Source: Acidimicrobiales bacterium (GTDB lineage: Bacteria > Actinomycetota > Acidimicrobiia > Acidimicrobiales > SZUA-35). Taken from it: 64,000 nt of DNA. Numbering within the stretch: position 1 is the stretch's first letter; each line of letters begins with the position of its first letter. Of this stretch, positions 1 through 8,055 are shown one piece after another. A program made the translations under genes and the position numbers. The stretch spans positions 124,001-188,000 of the forward strand of contig JANQPB010000015.1 of assembly GCA_028285495.1 (NCBI GenBank), given 5' to 3'. Below the pieces are notes generated by a model. The model had not been told where the DNA came from. It saw only the letters and a program-made list of their open reading frames with translations, and ran no database searches.

Positions 1-77
1 GCCATGCCGACACCTTAGCCGCCCGGGGTCGGCAAACAGGTTTACCGGAGTTGCTACTTGGAAAACACTGTGCTTGA

Positions 78-1523
78 GTGTCCCGGGTGGACACCTCGAC
101 CGACGCCAGACCCGCTCCCTCTCCCTGGGCGACGTTTGCGGTGTGCGCGGCCGGCGTCTACCTGACCACGCTCGATCTGTCGATCGTCAACGTCGCCTTC
201 CCCGACATCCTCACCGAGTTCGGCATCAGCCGGGTCGACGCCTCCTGGATCGTCACCGTCTACAACATCTTCTACGGCTCGCTGCTGGTCGTGGCCGGGA
301 AGGCGGCCGACGCCCTCGGCCGCCGGCGCCTGTTCCGGGCCGGGGTGGCCCTGTTCGCCCTCGGGTCGCTGGTGGCGGCCGTCGCCCCCGACCTCGGGGT
401 CCTCGTGGTCGGCCGGGCGATCCAGGGCATCGGCGGCGCCGTGCTCACCCCGGCCTCGCTCGGCCTGCTCGTCGCCGCGTTCCCGCCGGAGCGCCGGACC
501 CAGGTGGTGGCCATGTGGGGTGGGATCGGCGCCCTCGGGGTGGCCAGCGGACCGAGCCTCGGTGCCCTGCTGATCGCCCTGGCCGACTGGCGTGCTGCGT
601 TCTGGATCAACCTGCCGATCGGGGCTGCGTTGCTGGCGGTCACCGGGTTGGCCCTCGTCGAGTCCCCCCGGGCCACGCTCAGCAACCGGCCCGACTACCC
701 GGGGGCCGGCCTGGTCACGATCGGTCTGGCCAGCATCGCCCTCGGCCTGTCCCGCTCGGAGGTCTGGGGCCTGACCGACGCCCGCACGATCGGCGCCGTC
801 GTCCTCGGGCTGCTCGTCGCCGCGGCCTTCGTCGGTCGCCAGCGACGCCACCCCGAGCCGATCCTCGATCTGACGCTGTTCGAGAGCCGCCCCTTCTCCG
901 TCGCCAACGTGTCCGGCCTGGCCTTCTTCGGCGGGTTCGCCGCCCTCGGGCTCAACAACGTGCTGTTCCTCCGCCAGGCCTGGGGCTACGACGTGCTGAC
1001 CGCCGGTCTGCTGAGCGCCCTGGCCCCGCTCACCGTCGCCCTGCTGGCCCCGTTCGCCGGACGGATCGCCGCGGCGCGGGGCTTCCGGCCGCTGGTGGCC
1101 GGCGGCCCGCTGCTCGTGGCGGCGATGATGCTCGTGTTCGACCTCGTGTTCGACGCAACCAGACGGCCGTTGGCCTTCGTGCTGCTCGGCGAGCTGGTCG
1201 CCGTCGGGATCGCGGCCTTCATCCCGGTCAACGCCGCGGCGGCCGTCGCCGATCTCCCACCGCAGCGGCTGTCGGTCGGCGGCGCGGTCAACAACACCTT
1301 TCGCCAGATCGGCTCGGTCCTCGGGGTGGCCACGCTGGTGGCGGTGCTCGGGTCGGCGGCGACGGTCGACGAGCTGGTCGTGGCCCACGGGCGGGGCTGG
1401 CTCCTGATCGCCGGGGCGATGGCCCTGGCTGCGCTGGTGAGCCTGGCCCAGCCGAGCCGGGTCGAGCGGGGCGGGCCACCGGCCACCGCACCCGCCGGCC
1501 CGCCGACCGGGGCCACGTCCTGA
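78..1523 (+). CDS. MFS drug/solute exporter, DHA2 (14-TM) type
   Basis: A 481-residue polytopic membrane protein of the major facilitator superfamily, EmrB/QacA-like. The segment DLSIVNVAFPDI (residues 33-44) is the DHA2-type motif in helix 1. GKAADALGRRRLF (74-86) is the loop 2-3 motif A. The Gly-rich GALGVASGPSLGALL stretch (about 151-165) corresponds to antiporter motif C. Length fits a 14-helix proton-coupled exporter; the substrate cannot be read from sequence. The GTG at 78 is chosen because it puts helix 1 directly after a short cytoplasmic tail; no strong Shine-Dalgarno is visible. It converges with the NUDIX gene that ends 44 bp away. Confidence 0.9.
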   Translation: MSRVDTSTDARPAPSPWATFAVCAAGVYLTTLDLSIVNVAFPDILTEFGISRVDASWIVTVYNIFYGSLLVVAGKAADALGRRRLFRAGVALFALGSLVAAVAPDLGVLVVGRAIQGIGGAVLTPASLGLLVAAFPPERRTQVVAMWGGIGALGVASGPSLGALLIALADWRAAFWINLPIGAALLAVTGLALVESPRATLSNRPDYPGAGLVTIGLASIALGLSRSEVWGLTDARTIGAVVLGLLVAAAFVGRQRRHPEPILDLTLFESRPFSVANVSGLAFFGGFAALGLNNVLFLRQAWGYDVLTAGLLSALAPLTVALLAPFAGRIAAARGFRPLVAGGPLLVAAMMLVFDLVFDATRRPLAFVLLGELVAVGIAAFIPVNAAAAVADLPPQRLSVGGAVNNTFRQIGSVLGVATLVAVLGSAATVDELVVAHGRGWLLIAGAMALAALVSLAQPSRVERGGPPATAPAGPPTGATS

Positions 1524-1566
1524 CCGGCCGATCGCCGCGCCGCGGCCCGACCGGGCGATGGTCCGG

Positions 1567-2367
1567 CTAGGAACCGTCCGGTCGACGCCAGACCGGCTCG
1601 CGGGGTTCGTCGAAGACCACCCCGTCGTCGCGGCCGGCCAGGGCGGCGAAGGCGTGTGGGCCCCAGAGGCCGTAGTTGGCCAGCGGCGACGGCAGGTCGT
1701 CCTCGGCGAACCAGCCGGCGTCGAGGCACTCCTGGGGGTGAGGGGCGAGCGTGCCGCCGGTGGCCCGGCAGAGGAAGACGAGGCTGTAGAGCGGCGTGCG
1801 GCTGAAACCGGCCCGGAGACCGTCGAGGATGGCGAGCGGACGAACCACCTCGCAGACGATCCCGGTCTCCTCCCGGACCTCCTTGATCGCCACCTCGGAG
1901 GGTGAGTAGCCGACGTCGGCCCAGCCCGTCGGGTACAGCCAGACCCCCGAGTCGGACCGCTGGATCAGCAGCAGCCGGCCGTCGTCGTCGCCGACGACCG
2001 CCCCGATCGCCACCTTCGGCGTGACGTAGCCGGGGACGCCGGCGCCGACGTGGCGGAGCCAGTCGGCCCGCAGGTGGTCGGAGCGAACGGCATCGCCATC
2101 GGTCCGCTCGTCGGACAACTGGTCGGCGGCGACCCGGATGTCGGCGGCGACGTCGAGGATCTCCTCGTAGCGCTCGGCCTCGAAGTTGTTGGACGTGAAC
2201 CCGAGCCCGGTGCGGGCGATCGAGGCCAGGGCCTCCGACCACCGGTGCAGGGCCGAGGCGGTGACCGGCCCACCCGGGGTGGCACCCTCGCCGGCGGACC
2301 CGGCCCCCGCGCCGGCTGTCGCCGCCGCGTCGCTCCGGCCGGTTCCGTCGGTTCGCTCGGCATCCAT
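1567..2367 (-). CDS. NUDIX hydrolase with an N-terminal NUDIX_N_2-type domain
   Basis: 266 residues. The N-terminal half contains SIARTGLGFTSNNFEAERYEE, typical of the domain found in hydrolases of nucleoside diphosphates linked to another moiety. The Nudix box begins at GWADVGYS and ends KEVREETGI. Metal-binding glutamates of the REUxEE core are present, but the first box Glu is Tyr and the Arg is Lys, so the substrate or activity may differ from the family norm. The ATG at 2367 overlaps the glnD stop (ATGA), so it is translated in one operon with glnD. An Ala/Gly-rich linker precedes the first domain. Confidence 0.88.
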   Translation of the reverse strand: MDAERTDGTGRSDAAATAGAGAGSAGEGATPGGPVTASALHRWSEALASIARTGLGFTSNNFEAERYEEILDVAADIRVAADQLSDERTDGDAVRSDHLRADWLRHVGAGVPGYVTPKVAIGAVVGDDDGRLLLIQRSDSGVWLYPTGWADVGYSPSEVAIKEVREETGIVCEVVRPLAILDGLRAGFSRTPLYSLVFLCRATGGTLAPHPQECLDAGWFAEDDLPSPLANYGLWGPHAFAALAGRDDGVVFDEPREPVWRRPDGS

Positions 2368-4703
2368 CAGCTGATGACCTCGGTCAGCGCCAGCCGAAGC
2401 TCGGCCAGCAGGTCGCCGTCGCCGACCTTGGCCCCGTCGGCGTCCTGCAGGTAGAAGGAGTCGACCACTTGGGGCCCGAGGGTCTGGACCTTGGCGCTGC
2501 GGATGTCGAGCTGCAGCTCCCGCAGGACCTGGGTCAGCCGGTAGAGGAGCCCGAGCTCGTCGGGGGCGTGGACCTCGACCACGGTGGCGACGTCGGAGAT
2601 CGTGTCGTCGATCAGCACCTGGCGGCGAGGCGCGGCGGCCGACAGCCACCGGCGGTAGCGAGACTGCTCGCGGGCCTTGCGGGCCACCCGGGCCTGGAGG
2701 GCGAGGCGGCCGTCGAGGGCCTTCTCGGCCGTCTCGACCACCCGGCCCCAGTCGACCGTGCCGGACTGCGGGGGTTGGAGCACGAACTGGCAGGCCGCCA
2801 TCGGGCTCGACCCGCCGGCCGGGTCGGCGTCCTCGGAGTAGGCCGAGGCGTCGAGCACCTCGAGGCCGCACACCGCCAGCACCCCGGCCATCGTGGTGAA
2901 CAGCCCGACCCGCTCCGGCTCGACCACCGTGAACGTGGTGCCGGTGCCGTCGAGCACCCGCTCGCCGGCGGCCATGAGGTCGGACACCCGGGCGTCGGGG
3001 AACTCGGCCGAGACGACCTCGGTCGGGTTGCCGCCCTCGAGCACCCGTGCGGTCCGGTTGACCAGGTCTCGCAGCAGGCCCGCCTTCCACGAGTTCCAGG
3101 CCGAGGGACCGGTTGCCTTCGAGTCGGCCTCGGTCAGCGCGGCCAGCAGGTCGAGGAACGGGACCGAATCGACGGCGGCCGCCACGGCCCGGATCGTGCC
3201 CGGGTCGGACAGGTCCCGCCGGGTGGCCACGTCGGGCAGCAGCAGGTGGTGGCGGCAGAGATCGACCAGGACGGCGACGTCCTCGGGGGCGTAACCCATG
3301 CGCTCGCCGATCTCGCCGATCAGGTCGATGCCGACCTCGGTGTGATCGCCGGGGTAGCCCTTGCCGATGTCGTGCAGCAACGTGCCGACCACGAGCAGGT
3401 CGGGGCGGGACACCCGGTCGGTCAGCTCGGCGGCGTTGGCCGCCGCCTCGCACAGGTGCCGGTCGACGGTCCAGGTGTGCATCACGTTGCGCTGGGGGTG
3501 GCACAGCACGTTGGCCCACTCGGGCATCAGCCGCTCCATCAGCCCGAACTGGTCGAGATCCTCGACCACCCGGATGGCGGCGCGGCCGGACAGGAACAGC
3601 GCGGCGAACAGCCGGCGGGCCTCCCGGGGCCACGGGCGATCGATCTCGGCCCCCGACCGGGCGAGGTCGGCCAGGCTCCCGCGGTCCATCACCAGCCCGG
3701 TCTCGGCCGCCAGCACGGCCAGGCGCAGCAGCAGGAGCGGGTCGCTGGCTGGGTCGACCCCGGCCCGGAGGCCGACCAGGCCGTTGCCGATCGTGAGCTG
3801 CGAAGTGTCGGTGACCGACGGCGAGGCCACGGTCATCGACACCGACGACCCGGTGATCGACGAGGATGCGACCCGCCCTCGCTCCCACCGGGCCCAGACC
3901 TCGTCGCTGGCCCAGGCGATCCGGCGGGCGGCCAGGGCGAGACGAAGCATCAGCTCGTTGCTGTTGGGATCGCCGAGGGCGTCGGCCACGCCGTCCTGGT
4001 CGTCGAGGGTCAGCACGTCGCCCCGCCGGCTGGTCAGGCGATGCAGCTCGACCCTGGCCTCGAGCAGCGTGTCGACGTCGCCCTCGAGGTCGACGAGGAA
4101 GTCGTCGGCGAAGCCGGGCATGGCCCGGTTGGCCCAGCCCATGGCGTGCACGTCGCGAAGGCCGCCCCGGCCCTCCTTCAGATGGGGCTCGATCTGGAAG
4201 GCGGCGTCGCCCCGCTCACGGTGCCGACTCCTGACCGTGCCGGCCAGGTGCTCGAGCATCTCGTCGCGCCGCCCGGCCCACAGCGCCGCGGTCAGCCGGT
4301 CGATCTCGGTGTGCAGCGCCGGGTCGCCGGCAACGAGCCGGGTGTCGAGGAAGGCGGTGGCCCACTCGAACTCCTCGTCGAGGAGCTTGGCCGCCTGCTC
4401 CGGGGTCACGACGACGTACCCCATCTTCAGGCCCCGGTCCCACACCGGGTACCACAGCGCCTCGGCCACCTGGCCGCCGTCGACACCGGGGCCGTGGACC
4501 AGCACCACGTCGATGTCGCTCCGGGGCGCCAGCTCCCGCCGCCCGTAGCCGCCGACGGCCAGCAGGGCGATGCCATCGAGGCTGTCGAGGACCTCGGACG
4601 CCAGCTCCTGGAACCAGCGGTCGGTCGCGTCGGCATGGGACTCGACGAACGCCCGCCCCCGCAGCTGCGGAGCGACCAGGAGGGGCGGTCTGGTGGTGCT
4701 CAT
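2367..4703 (-). CDS. glnD: [Protein-PII] uridylyl/adenylyltransferase-removing enzyme
   Basis: 778 residues, normal for GlnD. It modifies and demodifies the PII signal protein in response to glutamine. The nucleotidyltransferase motif GGYGRRELAPRSDIDVVLVH (51-70) carries the DxD metal ligands. GRGGLRDVH follows. An HD phosphohydrolase domain is marked by the TVDRHLCE and LLHDIGKG segments near the middle. Two C-terminal ACT domains (around PERVGLFTTMAGVL and PDELGLLYRLTQVL) would sense glutamine. No glnB or amtB lies in this window. The NUDIX gene follows with a 1-bp start-stop overlap. Confidence 0.95.
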   Translation of the reverse strand: MSTTRPPLLVAPQLRGRAFVESHADATDRWFQELASEVLDSLDGIALLAVGGYGRRELAPRSDIDVVLVHGPGVDGGQVAEALWYPVWDRGLKMGYVVVTPEQAAKLLDEEFEWATAFLDTRLVAGDPALHTEIDRLTAALWAGRRDEMLEHLAGTVRSRHRERGDAAFQIEPHLKEGRGGLRDVHAMGWANRAMPGFADDFLVDLEGDVDTLLEARVELHRLTSRRGDVLTLDDQDGVADALGDPNSNELMLRLALAARRIAWASDEVWARWERGRVASSSITGSSVSMTVASPSVTDTSQLTIGNGLVGLRAGVDPASDPLLLLRLAVLAAETGLVMDRGSLADLARSGAEIDRPWPREARRLFAALFLSGRAAIRVVEDLDQFGLMERLMPEWANVLCHPQRNVMHTWTVDRHLCEAAANAAELTDRVSRPDLLVVGTLLHDIGKGYPGDHTEVGIDLIGEIGERMGYAPEDVAVLVDLCRHHLLLPDVATRRDLSDPGTIRAVAAAVDSVPFLDLLAALTEADSKATGPSAWNSWKAGLLRDLVNRTARVLEGGNPTEVVSAEFPDARVSDLMAAGERVLDGTGTTFTVVEPERVGLFTTMAGVLAVCGLEVLDASAYSEDADPAGGSSPMAACQFVLQPPQSGTVDWGRVVETAEKALDGRLALQARVARKAREQSRYRRWLSAAAPRRQVLIDDTISDVATVVEVHAPDELGLLYRLTQVLRELQLDIRSAKVQTLGPQVVDSFYLQDADGAKVGDGDLLAELRLALTEVIS

Positions 4704-4778
4704 CAGCGAGAGGTTACCCGCGAGGCCAGTCGCCGAGCAGGCCCGGGCGAGCCGCGATGTCGGGGCCCGGTCGGCCGG

Positions 4779-5105
4779 TCAGCGACCGGCCAGGAGGTCG
4801 GGCAGGCGCCGGAAGAACACGGAGCGGGCCAGGATCTCGTCGTAGCCGGCCTCGACCGCCCGCCGGTGCAGGTCGGTGTCGACGTGGGGGCCGAAGCCGA
4901 TGACCGGAACGCCGTCGATGGCGAAGCCCTCGACGTCGTCGCAGCGATCGAGGTCGACCAGCAGCAACGCCGGGGCCAGGGCCCTGGCCTCCTCGGCCGT
5001 CTCGACGAAGACGGCCTGGCCCGAGAAGCGGGACCGGTCGAACAGATTGGGGATGTGGGCGACGATGGTCCCGACCCCGGCCGGATCGGCGTCGGCCCCG
5101 GTCAC
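4779..5105 (-). CDS. Small receiver-like protein of unknown function
   Basis: 108 residues from a GTG at 5105, just behind the stop of the upstream gene at 5107, so the pair is probably cotranscribed. Strand-helix alternation (TIVAHIPN, ALLLVDLDRC, PVIGFGPHVD, AGYDEILARS) resembles a degenerate response-regulator fold with an Asp at the end of strand 3. The N-terminal acidic pair and the phosphosite neighbourhood are not canonical. I do not recognise a named family. The longer frame to 5441 is rejected because it runs antiparallel through the neighbouring gene's codons. Confidence 0.7.
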   Translation of the reverse strand: MTGADADPAGVGTIVAHIPNLFDRSRFSGQAVFVETAEEARALAPALLLVDLDRCDDVEGFAIDGVPVIGFGPHVDTDLHRRAVEAGYDEILARSVFFRRLPDLLAGR

Positions 5106-5106
5106 C

Positions 5107-5637
5107 TCAGACCACCCGTTCCTGACGGCGGCGCCGGAGATGGACGTGGGCCTTGGCCGCGCCCCACCCGATGCCGACGTCGTGCAGGTCGGGCGAGAGG
5201 TCGGCGAAGCTGGCCGGAGCGAGGTCGTAGACGTCGTCGGGGAGGAAGCGGACGGCCTGGGCATCGCGCTCCACGGGGCGCACCCCGGCCCGGGACAGGA
5301 TCTCGTTCGGGTAGCGGATGGCGGCCCGGATGAGGCTGAGCGGGTTGGTCCACTGCTCGTCGATGTCGAGCCGGACCAGCTCACGGACCCGCTCGCCGAT
5401 GTCGGCGGCGGCGGCACGGCCGGCCTCGGCCACCTCGGCACTCCACCGATCGAGCTGATCGGCCGGGAGGCGTCTGGCGATCGCAGCCGAGACCCACGCC
5501 GGGAGGGCCAGCTCGACGCCGTCGGCCAGCGATTCGGCGTAGCTGGCCAGGAGCTCGTCCTCGGAGCGCTCGATGGCCCGATCGTCGCCTGACGGCTCGT
5601 CGCCGAGGTCGATCTGGTCGCTCACGCGGTCACCCAT
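5107..5637 (-). CDS. Conserved-looking hypothetical protein
   Basis: 176 residues from ATG 5637. The protein is soluble and mostly helical, with an acidic N-terminus (SDQIDLGDEPSGDD), a central helical block (LPADQLDRWSAEVAEAGRAA) and a basic C-terminus (LRRRRQERVV). A segment TNPLSLIRAAIRYPNEILSRAG suggests a defined domain, but I know no family for it. It is followed within 2 bp by the receiver-like gene, implying joint expression. An internal GTG (VSDQ) is an alternative start. Confidence 0.7.
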   Translation of the reverse strand: MGDRVSDQIDLGDEPSGDDRAIERSEDELLASYAESLADGVELALPAWVSAAIARRLPADQLDRWSAEVAEAGRAAAADIGERVRELVRLDIDEQWTNPLSLIRAAIRYPNEILSRAGVRPVERDAQAVRFLPDDVYDLAPASFADLSPDLHDVGIGWGAAKAHVHLRRRRQERVV

Positions 5638-5686
5638 CCGTCCAGCGTGCCAGCTCGAGCCAGCGCCAGGGCGCACCCCGGGTGGT

Positions 5687-7264
5687 TCATCCCCCGAACT
5701 CGGCCGCCCGCCGGATCGACAGCTCGATGCGCCGGCGCTTCGGGTCGACCGAGAGGATCTTGACGCCGACCTCGTCGCCGGGAGCGACCACCTCTTCGGG
5801 GCTGACCACCCGGTACTCGGCCAGCTCCGACAGGTGGACGAGACCCTCGGCTTCGCCGACGGCAACGAAGGCCCCGAAGTCGACCAGGCGGGTCACCCGG
5901 CCGACGACCACGGCACCGACCTCGAGGGCCAGGAGCGGGTCGGGACTCGTCTGGCGCAGCGAGAGGCTGATCCGCTTCTTCTTCGGCTTCACGTCGAGGA
6001 TCTTCACCTCGACCTGCTGACCGACCGACACGACGTCGGCCGGGCGGTTGACCCGGTGCCAGCTCAGCTCGGAGATGTGGACGAGTCCGCTGACGCCGCC
6101 GAGATCGACGAACGCGCCGTAGTCGGCGAGCGAGGCCACGGTGCCGGTCCGGACCTCGCCGGGTGTGAGCGAGTGCAACAGCTCCTGCATCTCCTTGCGC
6201 TGGGCCCGGAGCAGGAGCGAGCGGCGGCTGAGGACCAGCTTCTCGCGCCTCGGGTCGACCTCGAGGATGCGCAGCTCGAGGGTCTGGTCGGCGTAGCTCT
6301 GGATGTCGGCGACCGGAGTGAGCTCGAGGTGTGACGACGGCACGAAGCCGCGGACGCCGACGTCGACGACGAGGCCCTTCGGCGAGCACGACACGACCCG
6401 ACCGTTGACGGTCTCGTTCTTGCCGGCCGCCTCGACCATCTTCTCCCAGGCCATGCGCTTGAGGGCCCAGGCCCGGGACAGGACGACGCGGGACTTCGGG
6501 TCCTCCCTGGCGAGCTCGGCGCCGAAGGCTCGATCGCCGACCGAGAGCACGGCCGATGGGTCCTCGTCGTGCAGACCGAAGTTGCGGCGATGGATGACGG
6601 CGGTCCGCCCGTCGTCGAGGGTCAGCTCGACGGCGTCGGTGGTGACCGAGATGACCGCGCCCTCGACGATCCGGCCGGTCTCGACCACCGGCTTCGGCTG
6701 GGGCACGGGCGGGTGGGCCACCGGTCCGGCCGGCGAGGGGGCCGTGTCCCCGACCCGTGGCTCGGGAGCGGGCGCAGCCGACGGCGGCGCCGCAGTCGGG
6801 GCGGATGGCGGCGCCGCCCCGGCGGCCTCGGTCGGCCCGGGTGCGACGTCGACCGCTGGCTCGGCCGCGGTCTCGGGGACGGCCTCGGGGACGGCCTCGG
6901 GCTCGGCGGGTGCAGCCCCCGACGCCTCAGGCCCAGAGACGACCTCGGACTCGGCGGGTGCAGCCCCCGACGCCTCAGGCCCAGAGACGGCCTCGGACTC
7001 GGCGGGCCGCTCGGGGGCCGGTCCCCCGGCCTCGCGATCGGCCGGTTCGGGGGTCTCGGCGGTCGAGGAGCCGGGCTCGCTCACGTCGCCGGCCGGCTCG
7101 GTCGACGGGGCGCCGCCGGCGATCTCGTCGGCTCGGGGCTCGGATGTCGGAACCGCCGGCCCCGGCGATTCGGCGGTCTCGGGCTCGGCGGGCTCCGCAT
7201 CCGGGCCGGAGCCGTCGGCGCCCGCACCGCCGTCGCTCGGACCGCCGGAAACGGGACCACTCAT
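5687..7264 (-). CDS. S1 RNA-binding protein with four S1 domains
   Basis: 525 residues. The first 180 residues are a low-complexity Ala/Pro/Glu/Ser/Gly tail. Four S1 oligonucleotide-binding repeats follow, each with the GxVxxxxxxGxxVxL pattern: GRIVEGAVISV, GRVVSCSPKGLVVDVG, GTVASLADYGAFVDLG and GRVTRLVDFGAFVAVG. Repeats 3 and 4 have the most typical S1 sequence (SGLVHISELS, EGLVHLSELA). It is shorter than ribosomal protein S1 and has a different tail. A role in mRNA binding or translation initiation is likely, and it could be this lineage's bS1. Encoded alone; the ATG start is clear. Confidence 0.9.
   Translation of the reverse strand: MSGPVSGGPSDGGAGADGSGPDAEPAEPETAESPGPAVPTSEPRADEIAGGAPSTEPAGDVSEPGSSTAETPEPADREAGGPAPERPAESEAVSGPEASGAAPAESEVVSGPEASGAAPAEPEAVPEAVPETAAEPAVDVAPGPTEAAGAAPPSAPTAAPPSAAPAPEPRVGDTAPSPAGPVAHPPVPQPKPVVETGRIVEGAVISVTTDAVELTLDDGRTAVIHRRNFGLHDEDPSAVLSVGDRAFGAELAREDPKSRVVLSRAWALKRMAWEKMVEAAGKNETVNGRVVSCSPKGLVVDVGVRGFVPSSHLELTPVADIQSYADQTLELRILEVDPRREKLVLSRRSLLLRAQRKEMQELLHSLTPGEVRTGTVASLADYGAFVDLGGVSGLVHISELSWHRVNRPADVVSVGQQVEVKILDVKPKKKRISLSLRQTSPDPLLALEVGAVVVGRVTRLVDFGAFVAVGEAEGLVHLSELAEYRVVSPEEVVAPGDEVGVKILSVDPKRRRIELSIRRAAEFGG
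6905..7000 (-). repeat. 48-bp tandem duplication inside the S1-protein tail
   Basis: Two head-to-tail 48-bp units (6905-6952 and 6953-7000), nearly identical, encode the 16-residue unit SGPEASGAAPAE plus a variable SEAV/SEVV step. The unit keeps the frame, so it only lengthens the disordered tail. It looks like recent slippage or unequal exchange and could vary between strains. Confidence 0.9.
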
Positions 7265-7349
7265 GACACAAGAGTAGGCAGGTCAGAGCGGCTTCGGGCC
7301 AACTGTTGCCGATCCGGGCCGGCTGGACGGCTGGGCGGATGCCGAGCGA

Positions 7350-8033
7350 TCAGCCCAGGCCGATGGCGGTGAGCGTCTCGTCCGCCGGGGCCACCATGCC
7401 GGTGTAGAACGGCCCGAACTCGGCAAACACCGCCGAGGCCTCGTCGAACCGCATGGTGTACACGACCTCCTTGAGGTCGTCGAGGTGCTGGGCGAACAGC
7501 GTCACGCCCCACTCGTAGTCGTCGAGGCCGGTCGAGCCGGTGATCAGCTGCACCAGCCGCCCGGCGAACTTCCGGCCGGACGAGCCGTGCTCGTACATCA
7601 GCTCCTTGCGCCGGTCGAAGGGGGTGGTGAACCAGTTGTGCTCGTCGCCCCGACGCTTGCTCATCGGGTAGAAGCACCAGGCGGTCTTGCCATCGGGTGG
7701 GAGCTGGGGGTACAGCCGGGCGGCTTTCATCTCGTCCGGCACGCCCGCCGCGTACTCGCTGACCTCGGTGATCGACAGGTAGCTGTCGACCAGTTCGAGC
7801 CCGGCCGCCACCAGCTCGGTCTGGAGGGCCCGGAGGCCCCAGACGTCGGCGGCCAAGCCCATCACGGCCAGGTCGGCCTTGTGGCCGAGCATGGCCACCG
7901 TGACGACCTGGGTCTCCCGGTCCTTGGCCCGATCGAGGGCGGCCAGGACCTCGGCCCGGTCGGCGAGGGGGGTCGGCCGCAGGAAGAGGTGGATGACGGC
8001 GAGGCCGGTGCTGGGGTCGGGAGAGACGCTCAC
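7350..8033 (-). CDS. chdC: Coproheme decarboxylase (HemQ/ChdC, chlorite-dismutase family)
   Basis: 227 residues, the usual actinobacterial length. It performs the last step of the coproporphyrin-dependent heme pathway, converting iron-coproporphyrin III to heme b. The family segment FYPMSKRR carries the catalytic Tyr, and ELMYEHGSSGRKF carries the proximal His. The C-terminal EWGVTLFAQHLDDLKEVVYTMRFDEAS is typical of the second ferredoxin-like half. No other heme genes are next to it. The ATG at 8033 starts directly in the first beta-strand region. Confidence 0.93.
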   Translation of the reverse strand: MSVSPDPSTGLAVIHLFLRPTPLADRAEVLAALDRAKDRETQVVTVAMLGHKADLAVMGLAADVWGLRALQTELVAAGLELVDSYLSITEVSEYAAGVPDEMKAARLYPQLPPDGKTAWCFYPMSKRRGDEHNWFTTPFDRRKELMYEHGSSGRKFAGRLVQLITGSTGLDDYEWGVTLFAQHLDDLKEVVYTMRFDEASAVFAEFGPFYTGMVAPADETLTAIGLG

Positions 8034-8055
8034 CGGGGTGAGTCTAGCCCCGGCC

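Noticed and set aside
54-1388. 444-codon minus-strand open frame over the MFS gene
   Set aside because: Composition is Arg/Gly/Glu/Gln/Asp-rich with no hydrophobic core; it is the antisense shadow of a clear 14-helix transporter.
2469-5333. 954-codon plus-strand open frame across glnD and neighbours
   Set aside because: Runs antiparallel through three well-supported genes and has Gly/Gln/His/Asp-rich, domain-free sequence typical of high-GC shadows.
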